From: JABCPO02 sp963513115
Lineage (GTDB): Bacteria; Bacillota; Clostridia; TANB77; CAG-508
Assembly (NCBI GenBank): GCA_963513115.1
Contig: CAUPPN010000078.1
Coordinates: 1 to 5,253 of the forward strand
Length of the DNA stretch: 5,253 bases
Direction of reading: 5' to 3'
The notes under the pieces are model-generated. The model was not told the DNA's origin. It searched no databases and saw nothing but the letters and a program-made list of their open reading frames with translations. The number at the start of each line of letters is the position of its first letter. Position 1 is the first letter of the stretch. Positions 1-5,253 of this stretch are shown one piece after another. The translations under genes and the position numbers were made by a program.

Positions 1-1
1 G

Positions 2-30
2 TTGAAATAGTAATATTTGAAATATATACT
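2..30 (+). promoter_or_regulatory. Predicted sigma-A promoter of the cohesin-like gene
   Basis: A -35 box TTGAAA (2-7) and a -10 box TATACT (25-30) are separated by exactly 17 nt, close to the vegetative sigma consensus. Transcription would start near 37, giving a leader of about 58 nt before the ATG at 96. The surroundings are extremely AT-rich, so chance matches are common. The optimal spacing and the position just upstream of a gene support the call. Confidence 0.55.
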
Positions 31-43
31 ATAAATAATAAAA

Positions 44-72
44 GCTGTATATTAAAAATATTAGTATATAGC
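44..72 (+). promoter_or_regulatory. 5'-leader stem-loop of the cohesin-like gene
   Basis: GCTGTATATTAA (44-55) pairs over 12 bp with TTAGTATATAGC (61-72), with two G-U wobbles and a 5-nt loop (56-60). It would begin about 6 nt after the predicted transcription start and ends 13 nt before the Shine-Dalgarno sequence, so it does not hide the ribosome binding site. No T-tract follows, so it is not a terminator. A role in protecting the mRNA 5' end is an inference. A protein-binding DNA palindrome is the alternative. Confidence 0.45.
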
Positions 73-85
73 AAATTCTAAATCT

Positions 86-90
86 AGGAG
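86..90 (+). promoter_or_regulatory. Ribosome binding site of the cohesin-like gene
   Basis: AGGAG lies 5 nt before the ATG at 96. It fixes the start codon and gives a protein that opens with a proper signal peptide. Confidence 0.85.
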
Positions 91-95
91 AAGAT

Positions 96-896
96 ATGAA
101 TAAAAAAAATAAAATAACAGCAATACTAATGCTAATAGTAATGGCATTAAGTGTAATAGGAATAAGAGTACAAGCTGCAACAGCAACAGTACTTCTAGAA
201 CCAAAATCAAGTCAAGTTGCATTAGGAACAGAATTCCCAGTTAAAGTTAAAGTTACAAACATTGACGCAGGACAAGGAATATCAAGATTTGAAGCAACAT
301 TAGATTATGATGAAAAAATATTTAATAAAATAGGACCAACTTCAATTGAAGGAATGAACAACTGGCAAATACAATATGATGCAAGTACAAAAAAGATAAT
401 TGCTAAAAATGATGCATTCGTAAAGGACGATTCAGATTTAATGCAAATAACATTTAAAGTTAAAACTAAAGCAGAAATACAATCAACTAAAAAATTAGAT
501 CAACCAACAGATAACAAAGCAATATCTGAAAAAACATCAATAGGATTAAAAAGCATTAATGCAAATAATGCATTATCAACATTTAAAATTAATGACGTTG
601 CACAAACAATTCAAGTAGGTGAAACAGTTAACCCAGCAGAAACACAAAAAGACCCACTAGCAGGAGCATTAACACCTACACCTGCTCCAACACAACCAAA
701 TGTAAATCCTGAAAAAGAAGCAGAAAAAAATAAACCGGTTGAATCAGTAAAAAAAGACGAACAAGAAGAAGCTAAAAAACCAGCTAAAATATCACATGCA
801 GGAGTTGAGGATACACCATTATTCTTACTTGTAGCATTATTAGGAGTAGCTGTAATATCATATTTAGGTTATAAGAAATTCGCAGAAAAAGCATAA
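96..896 (+). CDS. Secreted, membrane-anchored protein with a single cohesin-like domain
   Basis: The 266-residue product begins with a signal peptide: a lysine-rich start (MNKKNK), a hydrophobic core at about residues 8-22, and a likely signal peptidase I site after VQA (residue 27). Residues 30-175 resemble a cohesin domain, a beta-sandwich module: LGTEFPVKVKVTN (43-55), then GISRFEATLDYDEKIF (61-76), and a late strand ending in TIQVGETV. A linker rich in Pro, Thr, Lys and Glu (about 180-235) follows, including TPTPAPTQP. A hydrophobic segment (241-257) and a short lysine-containing tail end the protein, so the domain should be displayed outside the cell. Cohesins bind dockerins in cellulosomes, but single cohesins also occur on unrelated surface proteins, and no dockerin is visible here. 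The residues before the hydrophobic segment, ISHAG (232-236), sit where an LPxTG sortase motif would be. The gene appears to be a single-gene unit with its own promoter and terminator. The fold assignment is likely; the biological role is unknown. Confidence 0.75.
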   Translation: MNKKNKITAILMLIVMALSVIGIRVQAATATVLLEPKSSQVALGTEFPVKVKVTNIDAGQGISRFEATLDYDEKIFNKIGPTSIEGMNNWQIQYDASTKKIIAKNDAFVKDDSDLMQITFKVKTKAEIQSTKKLDQPTDNKAISEKTSIGLKSINANNALSTFKINDVAQTIQVGETVNPAETQKDPLAGALTPTPAPTQPNVNPEKEAEKNKPVESVKKDEQEEAKKPAKISHAGVEDTPLFLLVALLGVAVISYLGYKKFAEKA

Positions 897-932
897 ATAT
901 AATTTAAATATATAAAGTTTAGAAAATAAAAT

Positions 933-975
933 AAAAAGCAAGTTTTTAGGGGTAACCTCAAAGCTTGTTTTTTTA
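933..975. terminator. Rho-independent terminator, probably bidirectional
   Basis: AAAAAGCAAG (933-942) pairs with CTTGTTTTTTT (964-974) through CAAG/CTTG, one G-T wobble and an A/T outer stem. An inner stem of TTT/AAA and AGG/CCT closes on the loop GGTAA (951-955). A run of seven T follows on the + strand. The A-run on the left provides a T-tract for the other strand. It lies 36 nt past the stop of the cohesin-like gene and separates it from plsX. Confidence 0.8.
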
Positions 976-1012
976 TTTAAAAGAATAAAGTTATTCAAAC
1001 CATTATTATATC

Positions 1013-1041
1013 TTGCTAAAATCCAAAAAATTGTATAAAAT
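1013..1041 (+). promoter_or_regulatory. Candidate promoter of the plsX operon
   Basis: TTGCTA (1013-1018) and TAAAAT (1036-1041) are 17 nt apart; an overlapping TATAAA begins at 1034. The candidate sits after the terminator and would give a leader of roughly 80 nt. That leader (about 1043-1128) is A-rich and poor in T, with no evident hairpin, riboswitch or FapR-type palindrome. The AT-rich setting weakens the call. Confidence 0.4.
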
Positions 1042-1119
1042 GTATTAATAAAATATAAACAAAAATAAAAACAAAAATATAAATAAAAAGACAAATAAAA
1101 TTGAAATCAAAAGGAAAAA

Positions 1120-1123
1120 GAGG
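1120..1123 (+). promoter_or_regulatory. Ribosome binding site of plsX
   Basis: GAGG lies 5 nt before the ATG at 1129, within a purine-rich run. It supports the start that gives the canonical PlsX amino terminus. Confidence 0.75.
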
Positions 1124-1128
1124 AAAAT

Positions 1129-2136
1129 ATGAATATTGTATTAGATGCTATGGGTGGAGATAATGCACCACAAGCTTCAGTTGAAGGTGCATTAAGATTC
1201 GCCAAAGAAACAGAAAGTAATATTGAATTAGTAGGAAATGAAGAAGAAATTAAAAAAATAATTAAAGACATAACAGGTGATAATAGTTTGCCATCTAATA
1301 TATCAATTAGACATACAACAGAAGAAATTATTATGTCTGATATACCAACTAAAGCTATAAAAGCAAAGAAAGATTCATCAATGGTTGTTTCATTAAGACT
1401 AGTAAAAGAAGGAAAAGGAGATGTAATTGTATCTGCAGGTAATACAGGAGCATTACTTACAGGAGCTATATTGATTCTTGGTAGAATAAAAGGAGTAAAA
1501 AGACCTTCAATGCTTGCTACAGCACCTACATTAAATGGTAAGTTTTACTTAACAGATGCAGGGGCAAATACTAATTGCGATGAAACTAATATTATGCAAT
1601 TTGCAGAGATGGCAAGTATATATTTAGAAAATGTAATAGGTGTAAAAAATCCAAAGGTTGGACTTTTGAACATAGGTGAAGAAAAGACAAAAGGAAATAT
1701 ATTCTATAAAAATACAAATGAATATATGTATGAAAATATGGAAAAAAGCAATATTAATTTTTACGGAAATATTGAACCAAATAGAGCAATCTTAGGTGAA
1801 GTAGATATTGTTGTAACAGATGGATTTACAGGCAATATAATGGTTAAGTCTATTGAAGGAACACTAAAGGCGCTACTTGCAATATCAAAAGATTTTGTAT
1901 CAGAAATTGGATGGAAAAAGGTATTTTTAGCACCAATTAAAAATGATGGAAAGAAATTTATTGAAAAATATAATTATAAGAAAGAAAGTGCAGGAATATT
2001 TTTAGGTGTTACAAAACCACTTGTTAAAACACATGGAAATAGCGATGCAAGTTCATTCTATTATGCATTAAAACAAGCAGAATCATATGCTAAAAGTGAT
2101 GCAATAAAAATAATGAAGGAAAAATTTAGTAACTAG
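1129..2136 (+). CDS. plsX: Phosphate acyltransferase PlsX
   Basis: PlsX converts acyl-ACP and inorganic phosphate into acyl-phosphate and free ACP. The acyl-phosphate is the donor used by PlsY for the first acylation of glycerol-3-phosphate in phospholipid synthesis. PlsX is a peripheral membrane enzyme with an isocitrate-dehydrogenase-like fold. The 335 residues match the family's usual length. The family signature is visible throughout: MNIVLDAMGGDNAP at the very start, SAGNTGALLTGA (102-113), GRIKGVKRPS (118-127), LTDAGANTNC (141-150), GLLNIGEEKTKGN (178-190), VVTDGFTGNIMVKSIEG (228-244), and KTHGNSDASSF near the end (300-310). The first residues of the motif fix the start codon. miaB follows 14 nt after the TAG stop, so the two genes are probably co-transcribed. 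The common neighbours fapR, rpmF, fabD, acpP and rnc are absent from this window. Identification is firm. Confidence 0.97.
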   Translation: MNIVLDAMGGDNAPQASVEGALRFAKETESNIELVGNEEEIKKIIKDITGDNSLPSNISIRHTTEEIIMSDIPTKAIKAKKDSSMVVSLRLVKEGKGDVIVSAGNTGALLTGAILILGRIKGVKRPSMLATAPTLNGKFYLTDAGANTNCDETNIMQFAEMASIYLENVIGVKNPKVGLLNIGEEKTKGNIFYKNTNEYMYENMEKSNINFYGNIEPNRAILGEVDIVVTDGFTGNIMVKSIEGTLKALLAISKDFVSEIGWKKVFLAPIKNDGKKFIEKYNYKKESAGIFLGVTKPLVKTHGNSDASSFYYALKQAESYAKSDAIKIMKEKFSN

Positions 2137-2137
2137 A

Positions 2138-2143
2138 TGGAGG
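2138..2143 (+). promoter_or_regulatory. Ribosome binding site of miaB
   Basis: TGGAGG begins 2 nt after the plsX stop codon and ends 7 nt before the ATG at 2151. It decides between this ATG and the in-frame ATG at 2169, in favour of 2151. Confidence 0.85.
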
Positions 2144-2150
2144 CATATTA

Positions 2151-3518
2151 ATGTTTACAATTACAAAGATGATTGAATATACAGAAGAGATAGCTAAATT
2201 AGCAGGTGAAAATAATAAATACTATATTAATACATATGGATGTGCATTAAACGAAAATGATTCAGAGAAGATAGCAGGTATGTTAGAAAAATGTGGATTT
2301 GTTAGCACAGATAATATTGAAGAAGCAAAGATAATTGCGTTTAATACATGCTGTATTAGAGAAAATGCAGAAAACACATTATTTGGTAATTTAGGTGAAG
2401 TTAAAAAATATGCACAAAAAGGTGCTATGATATTAGTAGGTGGTTGCATGATGCAACAAGAACATATACAAGAAAAAATTAGAAAAAGCTACCCTTATGT
2501 AGCTGTAATGTTTGGAACACACACTTTACAAAACATACCTAAAGATATATATCTTGCTATGACAACAAATAAGAGGATAGAAGATATAATAGACATTGAT
2601 GGAAATGTATATGAAGGAATACCAATTAAAAGATTAGATAACAAAAGAGCTTCAATTACAATAACATATGGTTGCAATAATTTTTGTACATATTGCATAG
2701 TACCATATGTAAGAGGAAGAGAAAGAAGCAGAAAAGTAAAAGATATTATAGCTGAAGCAAAAGAGTTAGTTAAAGAAGGATATATTGAAATTACATTACT
2801 TGGACAAAATGTTAATTCATATATTGATAAAGAAGAAGATATTAACTTTGCAAAACTTTTAGATATGGTTGCAAGTATTGAAGGGCTTAAAAAAGTTAGA
2901 TTTGTATCACCGCATCCAAAAGATTTTACAGACGATGTAATATATGTAATGGCAAAACATGATAATATATCTAAAACAATACATTACCCATTACAATCAG
3001 GATCAAATAATGTACTTAAAAAGATGAATAGAAAATATACAAAAGAAAAGTATTTAGAAAGAGCAGATAAGATAAGAGAAATAATACCAGATATTAAATT
3101 TTCTACAGATATAATTGTAGGGTTCCCTGGTGAAACAGATGAGGACTTTGAAGAAACAATTGATGTAGTTAAAAAAATGAATTTTGAACAAATATATATG
3201 TTTATATATTCAAAAAGAGAAGGAACACCTGCAGCTAAAATGGAGCAAGTTAAAAAAGAAGACGCTACTAGAAGATTTAATATATTAAAAGAAACATATG
3301 AAGAAATGCAAAAAGAAAATATGGAAAAATATGTAGGAACAAAAGAAGAAGTAATTATAGACGGGATATCTAAAAAGAATGAAGATATGCTATCTGCAAG
3401 AACTGATTCAAACAAGCAAATAATAATTCCTAAATATGATAATTGGAAATTAGGAGATTATGTTGAAGTAGAGATTACAGAAAATCATATGTGGTTTTTA
3501 GAAGGTAGAAAGATATAA
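2151..3518 (+). CDS. miaB: tRNA-2-methylthio-N6-dimethylallyladenosine synthase MiaB
   Basis: This radical SAM enzyme adds a methylthio group to N6-isopentenyladenosine at position 37 of tRNAs reading U-starting codons, after MiaA has acted. The 455-residue protein shows the three expected domains. The N-terminal methylthiotransferase domain (about 24-125) has the three cysteines for the auxiliary 4Fe-4S cluster: C31 in NTYGCALNENDSEK, C67 in FNTCCIRENAEN, and C99 in GGCM. The radical SAM domain (about 165-390) carries CNNFCTYC (C175, C179, C182), followed by IVPYVRGRERSR, which is typical of MiaB rather than RimO or MtaB. It also has VSPHP (252-256), HYPLQSGSN (278-286) and GFPGETDEDFEET (324-336). 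A C-terminal TRAM domain (about 392-454) would bind tRNA. C68, next to C67, is an extra cysteine. Neither miaA nor mutS, frequent partners of this gene, is seen nearby. Identification is firm; the ms2t6A enzyme MtaB is the only real alternative and fits the motif less well. Confidence 0.95.
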   Translation: MFTITKMIEYTEEIAKLAGENNKYYINTYGCALNENDSEKIAGMLEKCGFVSTDNIEEAKIIAFNTCCIRENAENTLFGNLGEVKKYAQKGAMILVGGCMMQQEHIQEKIRKSYPYVAVMFGTHTLQNIPKDIYLAMTTNKRIEDIIDIDGNVYEGIPIKRLDNKRASITITYGCNNFCTYCIVPYVRGRERSRKVKDIIAEAKELVKEGYIEITLLGQNVNSYIDKEEDINFAKLLDMVASIEGLKKVRFVSPHPKDFTDDVIYVMAKHDNISKTIHYPLQSGSNNVLKKMNRKYTKEKYLERADKIREIIPDIKFSTDIIVGFPGETDEDFEETIDVVKKMNFEQIYMFIYSKREGTPAAKMEQVKKEDATRRFNILKETYEEMQKENMEKYVGTKEEVIIDGISKKNEDMLSARTDSNKQIIIPKYDNWKLGDYVEVEITENHMWFLEGRKI

Positions 3519-3572
3519 TTAGAAACAGAAATAATAAAATAGAAAACAAAGTAAAGAAATAGGGAAGAATAT

Positions 3573-3578
3573 AGGAGA
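3573..3578 (+). promoter_or_regulatory. Ribosome binding site of ychF
   Basis: AGGAGA lies 5 nt before the ATG at 3584, in a 65-nt A-rich spacer (3519-3583) that contains no hairpin or T-tract. This leaves read-through from miaB possible. Confidence 0.85.
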
Positions 3579-3583
3579 TAATA

Positions 3584-4669
3584 ATGAAAATAGGTATAGT
3601 AGGATTACCAAATGTAGGAAAAAGTACATTATTTAATAGTATGACAAAAGCTGGAGCAGAAAGTGCAAATTATCCATTTTGTACAATTGAACCAAATGTG
3701 GGAATGGTAACTGTTCCAGATAAAAGATTAGAAGTACTTTCTAAAATGTTTTTAAGTAAAAAAATAGTACCTACATATATTGAGTTTGTAGATATTGCAG
3801 GATTAGTTAAAGGAGCAAGCAAGGGAGAAGGACTTGGAAATAAGTTCTTATCACATATACGTGAAGTAGATAGTATAGTAGAAGTTGTAAGATGCTTTGA
3901 AGATGAAAATGTTGTACATGTAGATGGTAGTGTAGATCCTGTAAGAGATGTTGAAATAATTAATTTGGAATTAATATATGCAGATTTAGATACAATAGCA
4001 AAAAGAAAAGGAAAAGTAGAAAAGAACTTAAAAGCTGATAAGAGTTACTTAAAAGAATTTGAATTACTAGAAAGAATTGAAAAGGTATTAGAAGAAGGAA
4101 TGCCAGCAAGATCAATTGACTTAGATGAAGAAGAAGAACTTATGATTAAAGAAATGCAACTACTTACTAGAAAACCAATAATCTATGTTGCAAATATTGA
4201 TGAAGAATCAATAGGTTCAAAAAATGGTATGGTAGATAAGTTAGAAGAATATGCAAAAACAGAAAGTGCTAAGGTTATACCACTTTCTGTTAAGATAGAA
4301 GAAGAAATTTCTTCGTTAAATGATGATGAAAAAAAAGAAATGCTAGAAGCAATGGGACTTGAAGAATCAGGATTAGATAAGCTAATTGTTGCAAGCTATG
4401 ATATACTAGGATTAATGTCTTTTTTAACTGCAGGAGAGATGGAAACTAGAGCTTGGACAATAAAAAAAGGAACAAAGGCACCAGAGGCTGCAGGCAAGAT
4501 ACACTCAGATATACAAAGAGGCTTTATTAAGGCGGAAATAGTGTCATATGATGATTTAATAGAAGCAGGAAGTATGGTTAAGGCTAGAGAAAAAGGCTTT
4601 GTTAGAATGGAAGGTAAAGACTATATTATGCAAGAAGGCGATATAGTTGAATTTAGATTTAATGTATAA
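3584..4669 (+). CDS. ychF: Redox-regulated ATPase YchF (OLA1 family, Obg-related)
   Basis: YchF is a near-universal cytosolic P-loop NTPase that associates with ribosomes and, unlike most of the Obg superfamily, prefers ATP to GTP. The 361 residues agree with the usual length of about 363. Visible motifs are Walker A GLPNVGKST (7-15), the switch region NYPFCTIEPNVG (29-40), G3 DIAG (70-73), GEGLGNKFLSHIREVD (81-96), and VVRCFED (101-107). NIDE (204-207) stands where GTPases have NKxD; this NxxE form underlies the ATP preference. The middle section (about 125-200) is charged and helical, matching the family's coiled-coil arm. The C-terminal TGS domain (about 278-360) includes LTAGEMETRAWTI, the IHSDIQRGFIKAEI stretch, and the closing GDIVEFRFNV. 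ychF is 65 nt downstream of miaB and 15 nt upstream of a membrane TPR gene. Nothing is missing or unusual in the protein. One arginine (R93) uses a rare CGT codon. Confidence 0.97.
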   Translation: MKIGIVGLPNVGKSTLFNSMTKAGAESANYPFCTIEPNVGMVTVPDKRLEVLSKMFLSKKIVPTYIEFVDIAGLVKGASKGEGLGNKFLSHIREVDSIVEVVRCFEDENVVHVDGSVDPVRDVEIINLELIYADLDTIAKRKGKVEKNLKADKSYLKEFELLERIEKVLEEGMPARSIDLDEEEELMIKEMQLLTRKPIIYVANIDEESIGSKNGMVDKLEEYAKTESAKVIPLSVKIEEEISSLNDDEKKEMLEAMGLEESGLDKLIVASYDILGLMSFLTAGEMETRAWTIKKGTKAPEAAGKIHSDIQRGFIKAEIVSYDDLIEAGSMVKAREKGFVRMEGKDYIMQEGDIVEFRFNV

Positions 4670-4670
4670 T

Positions 4671-4674
4671 GGAG
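4671..4674 (+). promoter_or_regulatory. Ribosome binding site of the membrane TPR gene
   Basis: GGAG begins 2 nt after the ychF stop and lies 10 nt before the ATG at 4685. The spacing is at the long end of the normal range. It is the only good start signal for the downstream frame. Confidence 0.6.
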
Positions 4675-4684
4675 TAATTAAAAT

Positions 4685-5253
4685 ATGTTAGAGATTATAA
4701 TTGTAGCAATTTTAGGTATATTGCTTTTGGGCTATATGGTTAAAAAGTCTACTAAAAATAATAATTTAATAACAAAAATATTAATAGTATTGGAAATATT
4801 AGCAATATGCTATTTACCATTTCAATATTATAGTAATGCTCAAACTGGAATTTTTGCAAAGATACTTGTATATATATTTGCAATAACATTACCTTTAATA
4901 ATTATTATATATGAGATAGTAACTGGTACAAACTATAGTGAAAGTTTGGTAATTGCAATTGCAAATTACTTTTTAAAAAAAGGAAATAGTAAGAAAGCAA
5001 AGGAAATATTAATTAGAAATATACGAAAAAATCCTAAATCATATATTATGCACAAAAAACTAGGACAAATATATGAAAAAGAAGGTGGAATTAGAAGAGC
5101 AATATATGAGTATTTAACTGTTATTGAAATTAACAAAGTTGAATACGAAACAATGCTTAAAATAATATCATTATTAGAAGTATTAGACCAAAAAGAAGAA
5201 GCGATAGAATTATTAGATAGGTTAATTACACTTCAAAAAGGATATCCTGAAGC
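4685..5253 (+). CDS. Membrane protein with three hydrophobic segments and TPR repeats (3' end cut by the window)
   Basis: An uninterrupted frame runs from the ATG at 4685 to the window edge, giving 189 codons with no stop, so the gene is partial at its 3' end. The product starts MLEIIIVAILGILLLGYMVK, a hydrophobic segment at about 3-19. Two more follow at about 29-46 and 57-79, separated by a short hydrophilic stretch with YYSNAQTG. From residue 85 the protein is soluble and helical, with three repeats of 34 residues beginning near 85, 119 and 153. Each shows the TPR pattern of small and hydrophobic residues, for example KLGQIYEKEGGIRRAIYEYL (125-144) and EEAIELLDRLI (171-181). TPR arrays mediate protein-protein contacts, so this is probably a membrane-anchored scaffold or assembly factor. 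The architecture loosely recalls LapB/YciM-type proteins, but I do not recognise a specific family. It is 15 nt behind ychF and is probably translated from the same mRNA. Confidence 0.75.
   Translation, partial: MLEIIIVAILGILLLGYMVKKSTKNNNLITKILIVLEILAICYLPFQYYSNAQTGIFAKILVYIFAITLPLIIIIYEIVTGTNYSESLVIAIANYFLKKGNSKKAKEILIRNIRKNPKSYIMHKKLGQIYEKEGGIRRAIYEYLTVIEINKVEYETMLKIISLLEVLDQKEEAIELLDRLITLQKGYPE

Noticed and set aside
864..1094. Minus-strand reading frame of 76 codons across the cohesin-plsX spacer
   Set aside because: It is mostly Phe, Tyr and Leu from antisense A-rich sequence, runs straight through the terminator, and resembles no known protein.
897..1128. FapR or FabT operator, or a riboswitch, upstream of plsX
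   Set aside because: I looked for the FapR-type and FabT-type palindromes and for structured conserved RNA elements. Apart from the terminator, only A-rich unstructured sequence is present.
2349..2355. Adjacent cysteines C67-C68 in MiaB as an altered cluster ligand
   Set aside because: The NTC position and its spacing to C31 and C99 are conserved. An extra neighbouring cysteine does not remove any ligand and is within normal family variation.
2984..3415. Minus-strand reading frame of 143 codons inside miaB
   Set aside because: It lies entirely antisense to the conserved radical SAM and TRAM regions of miaB, has a serine/isoleucine-rich low-information sequence, and is a by-product of the sense codons.
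3514..3519. Perfect TATAAT at the miaB stop codon as a promoter for ychF
   Set aside because: No acceptable -35 box lies 16-18 nt upstream and there is no TGn extension. The same hexamer appears at the ychF stop codon (4665-4670), also without a -35, so it looks like chance in AT-rich sequence around TAA stops.
1..5253. Mobile element, CRISPR array, tRNA or rRNA gene, or defence system
   Set aside because: No transposase, terminal repeats, regular direct repeats, tRNA-like cloverleaf or defence-type gene was seen. The unrecognised parts are a partial TPR protein and short AT-rich spacers.

Overview
The window is very AT-rich, with all recognisable genes on the + strand, strong AGGAG-type ribosome binding sites, A-rich spacers and almost exclusive use of AGA/AGG for arginine. 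This points to a low-GC Gram-positive bacterium (Firmicutes), most likely an anaerobic Clostridia-like lineage. That placement is an inference from composition, gene types and protein style. A species cannot be named from the sequence alone.

Layout: positions 1-95 hold a good sigma-A-type promoter and a 12-bp stem-loop at the predicted 5' end of the transcript. They lead into a secreted protein with one cohesin-like domain and a C-terminal membrane anchor (96-896). A hairpin with T-tracts on both strands (about 933-975) ends that unit. After it come a candidate promoter (1013-1041) and a T-poor, A-rich leader. A second unit of housekeeping genes follows: plsX (1129-2136, acyl-phosphate synthesis for phospholipids), miaB (2151-3518, methylthiolation of tRNA A37), ychF (3584-4669, ribosome-associated ATPase of the Obg family), and a membrane protein with three hydrophobic segments and TPR repeats (4685 to the window end, cut off). 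Spacers of 14, 65 and 15 nt with no terminator between them suggest one co-transcribed group.

plsX, miaB and ychF are complete and carry the expected motifs, and they belong to core metabolism and translation. Nothing in the window looks like a defence system, mobile element, CRISPR array or RNA gene. The less ordinary items are the stand-alone cohesin-like surface protein with a degenerate sortase-like tail, the stem-loop in its leader, the plsX-miaB-ychF linkage without the usual acpP/fabD/rnc neighbours, and the unrecognised membrane TPR protein.
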